In this document: piece by piece, positions 34,710 to 43,471 of the stretch
Position numbering within the stretch: position 1 is the first letter of the stretch
Layout of the letters: each line of letters starts with the position of its first letter
Assembly (NCBI RefSeq): GCF_022568815.1
Contig: NZ_JAKZHX010000001.1
Coordinates: 434,001 to 498,000 of the forward strand
DNA: 64,000 bases
Origin: Undibacterium paludis
GTDB lineage: Bacteria; Pseudomonadota; Gammaproteobacteria; Burkholderiales; Burkholderiaceae_D
Direction of reading: 5' to 3'
Made by a program: the position numbers and the translations under genes
Notes under the pieces: generated by a model
What the model was told of the DNA's origin: nothing
The model's input: the letters and a program-made list of their open reading frames with translations, nothing else
Database searches by the model: none

Positions 34710-35408
34710 AGTTTGGGGCAGGTAGACGGGACGAGGTGCCCCCAGCCCTTGCCGTATCTGCTGGGTTAGCGCATCGGCCAACACCTCATCCTCGCCAGCC
34801 TCCAGCCCGTCAAGTGCGCGCTGGACAATCTCCTCTGCGCTGCTCTTCTGCACGTCGAAACCACGTGTGAGGTCTGTGTCTACATAGGCCATGTGCAAGC
34901 CCAATACCTGGGTCTTTTGCGCCGCCAGCTCGTTGCGCAGTGCGTTGGTCAGCGACCATGCGGCCGATTTGCTTGCCGAGTAGGCTGCCAGCTCGCCACC
35001 GTTGACCCACGTTGCCACCGACAGCACGTTGAGCAATGCACCACCGCCATTGGCTTTGAGTACAGGTGCAAAGGCCTTACTCACATTCAGCACGCCAAAG
35101 ACATTGGTCTCAAAAATGCGCCGCGCGACTGCTTCACTGTCCTCTGCCAAAAAACCGCCTGGTTGCGCAATACCTGCGTTATTGATGACCAAGGTCACAT
35201 CCGAAGCGTCTTTGACGGCCGCAGCAATCTCTTCAGGTTTGGTAACGTCGAGTTGCAGGGCCTTAACTCCCGGTAAGGTCACGGATTCGGGATTGCGTGC
35301 GGCGGCGTAAACTTTGCGCGCACCTCGGGCAAGCAAGGCTTGTGCAAAGGCAAGACCGATTCCGCGGTTAGCGCCAGTGATAAGAACAACAGAATTTTCG
35401 ATTTTCAT
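34704..35408 (-). CDS. short-chain dehydrogenase/reductase
   Basis: 234 residues. TGANRGIGLAFA (NAD(P)-binding), NNAGIAQPGG, catalytic Ser in NVLSVATW and YSASKSAAW (Tyr-xxx-Lys) are all present. Substrate unknown. I start at MKIENSVV (35408), with AGGAG 7 bases upstream. The operator-like palindrome 35441-35456 lies just upstream, and matches sites before the oxidoreductase and tetR genes. The next gene downstream is the exported hydrolase. Confidence 0.9.
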   Translation of the reverse strand: MKIENSVVLITGANRGIGLAFAQALLARGARKVYAAARNPESVTLPGVKALQLDVTKPEEIAAAVKDASDVTLVINNAGIAQPGGFLAEDSEAVARRIFETNVFGVLNVSKAFAPVLKANGGGALLNVLSVATWVNGGELAAYSASKSAAWSLTNALRNELAAQKTQVLGLHMAYVDTDLTRGFDVQKSSAEEIVQRALDGLEAGEDEVLADALTQQIRQGLGAPRPVYLPQTN

Positions 35409-35440
35409 GGGGAGACTCCTTGGGTTAAATGAATACTTAA

Positions 35441-35456
35441 TATGACGATTATCATA
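35441..35456. promoter_or_regulatory. TetR operator site 1, before the SDR gene
   Basis: ATGACGATTATCAT (35442-35455) matches the perfect palindrome at the tetR start (37208) in 12 of 14 positions. It lies 33 bases upstream of the SDR start, where a repressor would block transcription. Confidence 0.6.
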
Positions 35457-35499
35457 AAAATGGACGTGCCTTTGCCATCGCCATAGCAACGGCGACGTT

Positions 35500-36501
35500 C
35501 TAGCGAACCTTGATCACAACCTTGCCTTTGGCTCGTCCATTTTTGACGTAAGCCAAAGCCTCGTTGGTGGATTCAAACGGAAATACCTTGTCAACCACCG
35601 GACGTATCACGCCCGATTCGATGAGCGACGTGATTTGCTGCAGTTGGCTTCCATTGGCTCTCATGAAAAGGAATGAAAAATCAACATGAAGACGCTTCGC
35701 TTTTCTTCGGGTGCCAAAGCTCAGAGCACGTATCACCTGTTTTACAAACCACGGAGCCTTGATTTCTTCAGCAAACGCGAGATCGGCTGGTCCAGAGATA
35801 GAGATGAGTTTTCCACCAGGCTTTAGCACATTCAGCGACTTCTCCAGTGTCTCGCCATCCTGACTGTTCAGGACGAGGTCGTAGCCACTCAAGACTTTTT
35901 CAAAATCGTCTTTTTTATAGTCAATGACGATGTCGGCTCCCAGGCTTTTCACCCAGGCCACATTGCTTGTGCTGGTCGTGGTGGCCACGGTTGCGCCCAG
36001 ATGTTTTGCCAGCTGAATGGCAAATGTGCCCACACCACCAGAGCCCGCCTGGATGAAGACCTTCTGCCCCTTCTGCAGATTGCCTTTCGCAACCAGTGCC
36101 TGCCAAACTGTCAAAGCCACGAGGGGAATGGAGGCGGCTTCTTCCATGGTGATGTTCTTGGGCTTGAGCGCGACAGAGCTTTCCTTGACGGGGACGAACT
36201 CTGCGAAGGTGCCTATCCGAAAGTCGTCAGGCCTGGAGTACACCTCATCGCCCACTTTGAATTGCCTTACACGTGGCCCAATCTTAGCCACTACCCCGGC
36301 GACATCGTGACCAAGGATGAAAGGCGTGCGGTAAGGCAAGATAAGCTTGAATTCACCATCCCGGACCTTGGAGTCCAGCAGATTCACCCCCGCAGCATGC
36401 ACCTGGATCAGGACCTCGTCGTCACGCAGTTCAGGGATTGGCATATCTGCCTGCTTCAATGCGTTTTTTTTCCCATAATGCTCAACAATGAATGCTTGCA
36501 T
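35500..36501 (-). CDS. NADP-dependent zinc-free alcohol dehydrogenase/quinone oxidoreductase
   Basis: 333 residues of the medium-chain reductase family. GroES-like domain residues about 1-120 (VLIQVHAAGVNLLDSKVRDG, GHDVAGVVAKIG), then a Rossmann domain with IQAGSGGVGTFAIQLAKHLG (about 145). No zinc-binding cysteine cluster is present, as in QOR-type enzymes that reduce quinones or enones with NADPH. I start at MQAFIVEHYG (36501), with AAGGAAA upstream. A TetR operator (36567) lies in its promoter; tetR is immediately upstream in the same direction. Confidence 0.9.
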   Translation of the reverse strand: MQAFIVEHYGKKNALKQADMPIPELRDDEVLIQVHAAGVNLLDSKVRDGEFKLILPYRTPFILGHDVAGVVAKIGPRVRQFKVGDEVYSRPDDFRIGTFAEFVPVKESSVALKPKNITMEEAASIPLVALTVWQALVAKGNLQKGQKVFIQAGSGGVGTFAIQLAKHLGATVATTTSTSNVAWVKSLGADIVIDYKKDDFEKVLSGYDLVLNSQDGETLEKSLNVLKPGGKLISISGPADLAFAEEIKAPWFVKQVIRALSFGTRRKAKRLHVDFSFLFMRANGSQLQQITSLIESGVIRPVVDKVFPFESTNEALAYVKNGRAKGKVVIKVR

Positions 36502-36566
36502 GGCTTTTCCTTTTCTCAAAAAGTGGCGGGGATGAAATGAGTAATGTGGTCGACTCGACAGTTTCG

Positions 36567-36579
36567 TATGATGATCATA
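36567..36579. promoter_or_regulatory. TetR operator site 2, before the oxidoreductase
   Basis: ATGATGATCATAAT starting at 36568 matches the tetR-site palindrome in 13 of 14 positions. It lies 66 bases before the oxidoreductase start, in the gap after the tetR stop. Confidence 0.6.
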
Positions 36580-36603
36580 ATATTTTTAGGTAAAAAAATT
36601 TCT

Positions 36604-37209
36604 TCAATCCCTGGTCTTTGCTTTGGCAGGAGCCAGGCTCTTCAATGTAGCGTTGCACCACACATTTGACAATGCCGCGTCATCAACAGCGCGTGCCATC
36701 ACCAATGTGCCAACCATGGTGGCTACCGTCACCAGCGCGCGTTCATGGGCACTGGGTTGCCCCCAGTCAGGGAGTTGGCGAGCGACGAGATCAACCATCT
36801 CTTTTATGCGGCGCGTGGCTGCAGCGCGTACTTCGGGCGATTGGCGCGGCATTTCAGAGCCAAGTGCTGAGTTGGGGCAGCCTGTTTCAATGCCCTCCAA
36901 ATGCTCTTTGGAAAGGTAAACCTGCATGAGCGCCTGCAACGCCTGATCGGGCGGAACCGAGCCAATAATACGCTCAGCCAAAGCGTTGGACTCCGCACCC
37001 GCACGGTCTGCGGCCTCAGCCAACATGGCTTCGCGGGATGCGAAGTGGGCATAGAAAGCACCATGCGTCAGCCCGGCTTCTTTCATAATGTCGGCAACGC
37101 CCGTGCCGTCGTAGCCACTTCTGCGGATTGCACGCGAAGCCGCCTGAACGATTCGTTCATGAGATGCTTCTTTTGCATCGGATCGGGTTCTGGTCTTTTC
37201 TTTTCGCAT
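36604..37209 (-). CDS. TetR-family repressor of the island oxidoreductase module
   Basis: About 201 residues. HTH: YDGTGVADIMKEAGLTHGAF, then YAHFASREAMLAEA. The C-terminal region fits the TetR_C_11/16-like group with a conserved CPNSALGSEM region. Starts at several ATGs; I prefer MRKEKTRTRS (37209). The start codon lies in a perfect 14-bp palindrome (37208-37221), predicting autorepression. The same palindrome precedes the oxidoreductase and SDR genes, giving a self-contained regulon. CPNSALGSEM contains a cysteine that could sense electrophiles; that is inference. Confidence 0.88.
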   Translation of the reverse strand: MRKEKTRTRSDAKEASHERIVQAASRAIRRSGYDGTGVADIMKEAGLTHGAFYAHFASREAMLAEAADRAGAESNALAERIIGSVPPDQALQALMQVYLSKEHLEGIETGCPNSALGSEMPRQSPEVRAAATRRIKEMVDLVARQLPDWGQPSAHERALVTVATMVGTLVMARAVDDAALSNVWCNATLKSLAPAKAKTRD

Positions 37210-37221
37210 GATGATCATCAT
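37208..37221. promoter_or_regulatory. TetR operator site 3, overlapping tetR start
   Basis: ATGATGATCATCAT is a perfect 14-bp palindrome covering the tetR start codon; another overlapping half-site (CATATG) follows. It is the best-symmetric of three sites in the module. Confidence 0.7.
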
Positions 37222-37611
37222 ATGATATTTTTTTCGAGTTGGCAAATTTTCTTTTGATGGGGTGTCATGGCTCTTCGCTGGTTCAGAGTGCGCTGGTCGC
37301 CGTGCCGGCGCTATTCAGAGTCTGTTGAGCAAGTCGACCTTGTGTTGAATGACGTTCTGAAAATACTACTCATGAGGTTACCTCTTGGCGCTTGCGCGCT
37401 GGTTTGATAAAGATTCGCACCTCTATCAAACCGGGTAGGCTTGGTGATGATTTACTTGAATGGATGCTTGAAGCGCACACGAATACCCTGCCAATGAACA
37501 CCTTGGGAATATCGTAGATTTGCTGATCGAAACCTAGCCATATTTCTCGGCTAAGGATGAAATTTATCTACTAACGACGTGGATGGTGAGCTGCGACGTC
37601 CCTCAAAATTA
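37222..37611. other. intergenic region between tetR and the glmS terminator
   Basis: About 390 bases with no clear gene. GGTTTGATA (37401-37409) pairs with TATCAAACC (37424-37432). A frame of 36 codons without an ATG (37407-37517) reads as protein-like (RTSIKPGRLGDDLLEWML), so it may be a gene remnant at this insertion-prone site. Confidence 0.4.
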
Positions 37612-37635
37612 CAAAGGGGCATTCGCCCCTTTGTT
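37612..37635 (-). terminator. glmS terminator
   Basis: A perfect 10-bp stem (ACAAAGGGGC / GCCCCTTTGT) with a 4-base loop, followed by AATTTT on the minus strand and TTT on the plus strand. It lies 56 bases past the glmS stop, after the segment where attTn7 normally is. Confidence 0.9.
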
Positions 37636-37690
37636 TCATGTCATAGCCCGACCAACTTTATTTGCGCTAGTCAAACATCAATGCCCTGCC

Positions 37691-39508
37691 CTATTCAACC
37701 GTCACGCTTTTTGCCAGGTTGCGTGGCTTGTCAACATCCGTACCTCTTGCCAGTGCGGTGTGGTAGGCCAGCAATTGCAGCGGCACGACGTGCAGTATGG
37801 GTGATAGCTGGCCGTAGTGTTCTGGCAGGCGGATCACGTGTACGCCTTCGCTGGAGGTGATGCGGGAGTCGGCGTCGGCGAAGACGTAGAGTTCGCCGCC
37901 GCGGGCGCGGACTTCTTGCATGTTGGATTTGAGTTTTTCTATCAGGGTGTCGTTGGGGGCGACTGTCACTACCGGCATCTCTTTGGTGACCAGGGCCAGG
38001 GGGCCGTGTTTGAGTTCACCTGCAGGATAAGCTTCGGCGTGGATGTAGGAAATCTCTTTGAGTTTTAATGCGCCTTCGAGGGCGATGGGGTAATGCAGGC
38101 CGCGGCCGAGGAAGAGTGCGTTTTCCTTGCGGGCGAATTCTTCCGCCCAGGAGATGATTTGTGGTTCCAGTGCCAGCACGGCGCTAATGGCGACGGGCAG
38201 GTGGCGCAGGGCGCGTATGTGTTCGGCTTCTTCTGCGTCGCTGAGGCGGCCCTTGCTTTGTGCGAGGGACAGCGCCAGCAGGAAGAGTGCTGCCAGTTGT
38301 GTCGTGAAAGCCTTGGTCGATGCGACGCCGACTTCTACCCCGGCATGGGTGATGTAAGACAGGGCGCATTCGCGCACCATGGCGCTGGTGGCGACGTTGC
38401 AAACGGTGAGGGTGTGCAGCATGCCCAGGCTGCGTGCGTGTTTTAATGCGGCCAGGGTGTCTGCGGTTTCGCCACTTTGCGAAATGGTGACGACCAGTGA
38501 ATTGGGGTTGGGCACGCTTTCACGGTAGCGGTATTCGCTGGCGATTTCTACATTGACGGGGATTCTGGCGATCGCTTCTATCCAGTATTTGGCGGTCAGG
38601 CCAGCGTAATAGCTGGTGCCGCAGGCGAGTATCAGTACCGAATCTATCTGTTTGAAGACTTTGTAGGCGCCGTCACCAAACAGTTCGGGCATGATGTTGA
38701 TGACGCCTTCAAGCGTGTCGGCAATAGCACGTGGCTGCTCAAAGATTTCTTTTTGCATGTAATGGCGGTAAGGGCCAAGCTCTGCTGCGCCGCTGTGGGC
38801 GTATACGGTTTTTACTTCGCGCTGTGCTGATTTGCCTTCGCTGTCGACTATCCATACTTTTTGCAATTGCAGATCGACGACATCACCTTCTTCAAGATAG
38901 ATGATCTGGTCTGTGGTTCCTGCGAGTGCCATGGCGTCTGACGCGAGAAAGTTTTCACCCTGGCCAACGCCGACAATGAGGGGGGAACCCTGGCGTGCGC
39001 CGACGACGCGGTGGGGTTCATCACGGCAGAATACGGCAATGGCAAATGCGCCTGTCAGGCGTTTGATAGCGGTTTGTACGGTCTCGAACAGGTCGCCGCT
39101 GTAAAGGTGATCTATAAGATGGGCGATGACTTCGGTGTCGGTCTGGCTCTCGAATACATAGCCGGCTTGCGTGAGTTCTGCGCGCAGTTCTTCATGGTTT
39201 TCGATGATGCCGTTGTGGACGAGGGCGATGCGCTCGCGCGAGAAATGCGGGTGGGCATTGGATGATGAAGGTGCGCCATGCGTGGCCCAGCGGGTGTGGG
39301 CGATGCCGGTGAAGCCGGCAAGGCCGGACTGGTCTATCTGCGCCTGTAAATCTGCCACGCGCGATGTGCTGCGCGAGCGTTGCAGGTGGCCATCGACATG
39401 CAGGGCGACGCCGCAAGAGTCATAGCCACGGTATTCAAGCCGCTTCAAGCCTTCGAGCAGGACGGGGGTGATATTGCGTTGTGCAACTGCGCCGACGATA
39501 CCGCACAT
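37691..39508 (-). CDS. glmS: glucosamine-6-phosphate synthase (glutamine-fructose-6-P transaminase)
   Basis: 605 residues, full length. Catalytic Cys2 in [10 protein letters not shown] (N-terminal nucleophile glutaminase), [10 protein letters not shown] and [13 protein letters not shown] motifs, then two SIS domains ([24 protein letters not shown]) and the isomerase C-terminus ending [15 protein letters not shown]. It makes GlcN-6-P from fructose-6-P and glutamine, the entry to UDP-GlcNAc. glmU lies 8 kb away. The gene tail is the attTn7 target in most bacteria, and two decayed copies of it lie downstream (32271, 27984). AGAGG precedes the ATG. Confidence 0.97.
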   Translation of the reverse strand: MCGIVGAVAQRNITPVLLEGLKRLEYRGYDSCGVALHVDGHLQRSRSTSRVADLQAQIDQSGLAGFTGIAHTRWATHGAPSSSNAHPHFSRERIALVHNGIIENHEELRAELTQAGYVFESQTDTEVIAHLIDHLYSGDLFETVQTAIKRLTGAFAIAVFCRDEPHRVVGARQGSPLIVGVGQGENFLASDAMALAGTTDQIIYLEEGDVVDLQLQKVWIVDSEGKSAQREVKTVYAHSGAAELGPYRHYMQKEIFEQPRAIADTLEGVINIMPELFGDGAYKVFKQIDSVLILACGTSYYAGLTAKYWIEAIARIPVNVEIASEYRYRESVPNPNSLVVTISQSGETADTLAALKHARSLGMLHTLTVCNVATSAMVRECALSYITHAGVEVGVASTKAFTTQLAALFLLALSLAQSKGRLSDAEEAEHIRALRHLPVAISAVLALEPQIISWAEEFARKENALFLGRGLHYPIALEGALKLKEISYIHAEAYPAGELKHGPLALVTKEMPVVTVAPNDTLIEKLKSNMQEVRARGGELYVFADADSRITSSEGVHVIRLPEHYGQLSPILHVVPLQLLAYHTALARGTDVDKPRNLAKSVTVE

Positions 39509-39670
39509 AAGAACCTCTGATAAGAATGTTGAGATGGCTTCATGCTAAAGCAGTTGATGTGATTATTTCTTTCAAAATTTATTTATTTATGAAATTTATT
39601 ACACATCATTTTTACAAATGAATTATTATCTCTTATGTATACATTTAATGAAATAATTATTCATAAAACT

Positions 39671-40129
39671 ATGCAACTTGACGAGCTCGACAAACGTATC
39701 TTGCAACAATTGCAAAATGATTCTTCGTTGACCAACCATGAGCTGGCCCAGCGTGTCCATGCGTCTGCGCCGACCTGCCTGCGCCGGGTCAAGCGGCTGA
39801 TGGATGAGGGTGTGATTGCCCGCCAGGTGGCGATACTGGATGCCAGCAAAACCGGGCCCGCCCTGACGGCGATAGTGGAAATCACGCTTGATCATCAGGC
39901 GACAGAAAAGCTGCTGGAGTTTGAGCAACTGGTGGCGCGGGAAGTGGCGGTACAGCAATGTTATCGTGTCTCGCCGGGGCCGGACTTTGTGCTGGTGATA
40001 CAGGTGGCGGACATGGCAGCCTATCACGCACTGGCACACAGGCTGTTTGCCACACAGGCCAATGTGCGCAATGTGCGCAGCTTTTTTTCCATCTTGCGCA
40101 GCAAGTTTGAAACCAGTATTGCCTTGTAG
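39671..40129 (+). CDS. Lrp/AsnC-family transcriptional regulator
   Basis: 152 residues from MQLDELDKRILQQLQND. HTH (LTNHELAQRVHASAPTCLRR, about 20-45) and RAM/AsnC effector domain (TAIVEITLDHQATEKLLEFE). Such proteins sense amino acids as octamers. I start at 39671, the usual family start; an upstream ATG (39635) adds a non-conserved AT-rich stretch. No ribosome site is evident. It is divergent from glmS. Targets unknown; nearby solute-binding proteins are possible. Confidence 0.87.
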   Translation: MQLDELDKRILQQLQNDSSLTNHELAQRVHASAPTCLRRVKRLMDEGVIARQVAILDASKTGPALTAIVEITLDHQATEKLLEFEQLVAREVAVQQCYRVSPGPDFVLVIQVADMAAYHALAHRLFATQANVRNVRSFFSILRSKFETSIAL

Positions 40130-40143
40130 CTTGCCTGGTGGTT

Positions 40144-40956
40144 TCAACGCGGGCGTATGCTTTCTTTGAGCACATGGGCGGGGTAATAACGCTGGAAGCT
40201 TTTCCAGACTGCGCCGGATTTGGCGACTTTTTCCAGCAGGTCTTTCAAGGTCTGCCTGTCTTCGTTATTCAAGGCATTTTTTGACAGGTAGACGCCACTG
40301 TCGCCCCAGGGCAGTTCGGGTATGGGTTCATAGCGCAGCTTATCGAGCATGTCCTGTACACGTGCATCATCCATGATGGCGCCGGCAAGTATCGAGGGGG
40401 CCATGATGGTGATGTCGGCGATGCCAGCCTTGATCAGGCGCGCCACCGACACCGGGTCTGCATCATAGTAAAGCCGCCCCTGCCTGCCCAGTTCTTTGAC
40501 GATGTCCTGATAGGCGGGGCCATAGTCATAGCCACGTACCAAAACGACTTTCAAGTCTTTTTTATCGAGCAATTCTTGCGCGGACCTGAGTACTGGGCGA
40601 TTGCTTTCCAGCGAAATCAGGGTAGCCCGGTTGAAAACCAGGGGGATGAACAGGCCATGCTTGTCACGCCTGGGCGTTTTGCTGGCGGGGATCAGCAGGT
40701 CTGCCTTGCCGGTTTCAAACAGCATTTCCAGCCGGGCACGCGGCACGGCTGTCAGCGCAAACTGGCAACCGTCCTTGTCATTGAGGTTGAGCAGGATATC
40801 GGGGTAGATGCCGTCAATATTGTCGCCGCTGATCATGACGCTGCGCCCGGTGGCTGACACCGGCACCTGTATCATGCGCGAACAGGCAGCCAGCGCGTGC
40901 GAAGTCAGGGTCTGGAAGACCAGTAAAAGCACGATATATCCAGCCAGACCATTCAT
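40144..40956 (-). CDS. periplasmic solute-binding protein (family 3-like), paralogue A
   Basis: 270 residues with a signal peptide (GYIVLLLVFQTLTSHALA) and a bilobal periplasmic-binding fold: SGDNIDGIYPDILLNLNDKD, RARLEMLFETGKADLLIPAS, LVRGYDYGPAYQDIVKELG, WGDSGVYLSKNALNNEDR. Two cysteines (AACSR and DGCQF) would form a disulfide near the N-terminus. This resembles amino-acid-binding proteins without a classical transporter: no permease or ATPase lies nearby. It lies 85 bases after its paralogue. It may be a sensory or signalling receptor domain rather than transport; ligand unknown. Confidence 0.75.
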   Translation of the reverse strand: MNGLAGYIVLLLVFQTLTSHALAACSRMIQVPVSATGRSVMISGDNIDGIYPDILLNLNDKDGCQFALTAVPRARLEMLFETGKADLLIPASKTPRRDKHGLFIPLVFNRATLISLESNRPVLRSAQELLDKKDLKVVLVRGYDYGPAYQDIVKELGRQGRLYYDADPVSVARLIKAGIADITIMAPSILAGAIMDDARVQDMLDKLRYEPIPELPWGDSGVYLSKNALNNEDRQTLKDLLEKVAKSGAVWKSFQRYYPAHVLKESIRPR

Positions 40957-41041
40957 AATTTTTAATTATCCCCAGAATCAGGTTCACGCATATACTTGCT
41001 GCCCATTTACAGCAGTTTGCGGTACTTTTCCTTATTTTGTC

Positions 41042-41872
41042 TTATTTGACCTCGCGCGGGCGACTACCCTCTTTCAACACTTCAGGTTTGTAATAGCGTA
41101 AAAACCCTTTCCATACTGCACCGGAGCGGGCGGCGCGCTCTATCATTTCTTGCAAGGTGTTGCGGTCTTCCTGGCTCAGGGACTTCTTGGACAGGTAAAC
41201 GCCGCTGTCGCTCCAGGGTATTTCGGCCAGTGCTTCGAACCTGAGCTTGTCGTTCAGGTCGACAACCCGGGCATCGCCCTGTACCGCACCTGAAAAGATA
41301 TAGGGCGCCATGATAGTCAGGTCCGCAAAGCCTGATTTGAGGACACGGGCAACAGAAACGGCATCAGCCTCCTGAATCAGACGTCCCTGCTTGTTAAACT
41401 CAGCCAAAATGGCTTGATACGCCTCTCCGTAGTCATACCCCCGCACTACGGCAAGCTTGAGGTTCCTCTGTTCGAATAATTCTTGCTGGTTGTGTATGTC
41501 TGGGCGTGCCGATTGTATCGATATCAAGGTAGCACGAGTATAGATCAGTGGAACAAATGCGCCGTGTTCATCACGTTTGGCAGTACGTATGGCGGGAAAC
41601 AGCATATCAGCCTGACCATTTTCAAACATCAGCTCCAGTCTTGCACGCGGGACTGGGGTGAAATAAAACTGGCAGGTGTCTTTGGAGGAGATACTGCGGA
41701 AAATTTCAGGGTAGATACCGGTGATGTTATCGCCGTTAACGATGACACTAAATCCAAGAGAAGCAACCGGTGCATTGACCGTGCGCGAACAGGCTGCCTG
41801 TGCATCCGGAAACAGACTCGTCAACCCCAGAAAAAGCAGGACAAAAACATATTGCTTTATCAAAATGCGCAT
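41042..41872 (-). CDS. periplasmic solute-binding protein (family 3-like), paralogue B
   Basis: 276 residues. Signal peptide (YVFVLLFLGLTSLFPDAQA) then the same fold as paralogue A: SVIVNGDNITGIYPEIFRS, RARLELMFENGQADMLFPAI, VVRGYDYGEAYQAILAEFN, WSDSGVYLSKKSLSQEDR. The same two cysteines are kept. A TTG-ATG pair at 41875/41872 is possible; I use the ATG. The two genes arose by tandem duplication and are likely co-transcribed, with no transporter partners in this window. Confidence 0.77.
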   Translation of the reverse strand: MRILIKQYVFVLLFLGLTSLFPDAQAACSRTVNAPVASLGFSVIVNGDNITGIYPEIFRSISSKDTCQFYFTPVPRARLELMFENGQADMLFPAIRTAKRDEHGAFVPLIYTRATLISIQSARPDIHNQQELFEQRNLKLAVVRGYDYGEAYQAILAEFNKQGRLIQEADAVSVARVLKSGFADLTIMAPYIFSGAVQGDARVVDLNDKLRFEALAEIPWSDSGVYLSKKSLSQEDRNTLQEMIERAARSGAVWKGFLRYYKPEVLKEGSRPREVK

Positions 41873-41951
41873 CAAGAGCCGCCTTGACTATGAATCTGTC
41901 CACAATAGACCAGAAAGTTGATTCTCGCAAAGAAACATTATTTTCGACAAC

Positions 41952-42617
41952 TTATTCTTTGTCACAAAAAGTGAAAAGCCCGTTTTGCGAGACAATTTCT
42001 ATCTTGCCATAAGCCAGGCTGATGAAGCCACTTTGGCTAAAAAATTGTAGTTCCCTGGAAAGGGTCTGCCGGCTTATACCCAGCATCATTGCCAATGCTT
42101 CCTGGGTGACAGGGACGATGGCATTGCCGCTACGCTGACTTGCCACTTCAGCCAGTAACTGCAAGCGCCGTGCCACCCGTGCACGGACAGAACGCAGGCT
42201 GGCGTCTTCAACAATGCCATACAGACGCCGTATGCGGGTTGCCAGCATGCCTGCTATTGCAACAGCAAAGGAGTTCCTGCTCATCAGCTGCGCAAACATG
42301 ACAGGGGGTAGTACCAGCAGTTCAACCTCGTCAAGCGCGGTGGCGTCATGGGTGCGCGGCAAACCGTCAATCAGCGAAATTTCTCCAAACCAGGCGGCGA
42401 CGTCAAGAATAATCAATATGGCTTCGCGACCATTTTCGTTTAAGGTCGACATTTTGACTGTCCCGCGCAACAAGGCATAAAAACCCGACGGCTGATCGCC
42501 CTGCCGGAACAACATTTCACCTGGTCGCAAGCGCAAATGCTCGGTTGCGGCTAACATGGTTTTACGGTCCTTGAGTGGCAAACCGGCAAACCAGGGGTCA
42601 GCCATCAGTGTGTTCAT
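41952..42617 (-). CDS. Crp/Fnr-family transcriptional regulator
   Basis: About 221 residues. N-terminal cyclic-nucleotide-like domain (PGEMLFRQGDQPSGFYALLR, AAWFGEISLIDGLPRTHDA), a long helix, and a C-terminal winged helix (VTQEALAMMLGISRQTLSRE). No N-terminal cysteine cluster is present, so it is not FNR-like oxygen-sensing. I prefer the ATG at 42617 (MNTLMADPW), though 42638 is open. It is divergent from the HD-domain/aldolase/SDR operon, a likely target. Confidence 0.87.
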   Translation of the reverse strand: MNTLMADPWFAGLPLKDRKTMLAATEHLRLRPGEMLFRQGDQPSGFYALLRGTVKMSTLNENGREAILIILDVAAWFGEISLIDGLPRTHDATALDEVELLVLPPVMFAQLMSRNSFAVAIAGMLATRIRRLYGIVEDASLRSVRARVARRLQLLAEVASQRSGNAIVPVTQEALAMMLGISRQTLSRELQFFSQSGFISLAYGKIEIVSQNGLFTFCDKE

Positions 42618-42817
42618 GTGATTGATTCCGGATGTCATTGCCTGCGCAGATAAGGGTTAAAAGGACCAGGGAGCCTGACTGAAAACGCAGACGATAGAAT
42701 CCGTCCGAAAATCAGTCCGAAAAACAGATTGTAAAATATTTGACAGTTTGCCAGGCAAGCAACGTTGTAAGGTATGGCAACAGTCCACTATTGAGTCAAC
42801 TATTAAGGAGGTGTCAC

Positions 42818-43408
42818 ATGCAACACCGAGCCCATTTTCTCCGCATGGAGGACAGCACCCAGGAAGACTGGCAGTTGATAGGCGCAGAGTTCCAGCACTT
42901 TGCCCAGGCCCTGCCTGAACGCGTTTTACAGCACTTGCGCTTGCTCGAAGGTGATTATGGCGGGTTCCCGGTCGACCGTTTCACCCATTCGCTGCAAACA
43001 GCTACCCGCGCCCTGCGCGATGGTCGCGATGATGAATACGTCTGCTGCGCCCTGCTGCATGACATAGGCGACACGCTGGGTTCATTCAATCATCCCGATA
43101 TCGCAGCGGCGATACTGAAACCCTTTGTAAGCGAAGAAAACCTGTGGATGGTGCAGCATCATGGCATCTTTCAAGGGTATTACTTCTTCCACCATATCGG
43201 CATGGACAGGAACATGCGCGAGCAATTCCGCGATAGCCCGCACTTTGAGCGCACGGCGGAATTCTGCGCCCTGTACGACAATCCCTCGTTTGATGCGCAT
43301 GCGGAGACTTTTCCGCTGGTGGAATTTGAACCCATGCTGAAGAAACTGTTCAGCCGGCCGCGCAATACGATTTATAAAGCGGCCGTCAGCGCGATGAACA
43401 ACGAATAG
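42818..43408 (+). CDS. HD-domain protein of the PhnZ/MIOX-like mixed-valence oxygenase type
   Basis: 196 residues. An excellent ribosome site (AAGGAGGTG) fixes the start at 42818. Metal-binding HD motif: HSLQTATRALRDG, then CALLHDIGDTLGSFNHPDI, VQHHGIFQGYYFFHHIG and AEFCALYDNPSFD. The FPVDRFTHSLQTATRA and LHDIGD pattern resembles the PhnZ/inositol-oxygenase branch (di-iron oxygenases) rather than nucleotide phosphohydrolases; this is inferred from motifs. Downstream lie a class II aldolase and an SDR, so oxidation followed by aldol chemistry and reduction of a hydroxylated substrate is plausible. Confidence 0.75.
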   Translation: MQHRAHFLRMEDSTQEDWQLIGAEFQHFAQALPERVLQHLRLLEGDYGGFPVDRFTHSLQTATRALRDGRDDEYVCCALLHDIGDTLGSFNHPDIAAAILKPFVSEENLWMVQHHGIFQGYYFFHHIGMDRNMREQFRDSPHFERTAEFCALYDNPSFDAHAETFPLVEFEPMLKKLFSRPRNTIYKAAVSAMNNE

Positions 43409-43471
43409 TTCATCCACGCAATTTTCTTGCAAACCACCAAGTCGTCACAAAAAAACAACACTGGAGACATC

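Noticed and set aside
27984..37691. A present-day Tn7 transposon at attTn7
   Set aside because: No tnsABCDE-like genes or Tn7 end repeats were recognised; only glmS tails and an IS3 remnant are present.
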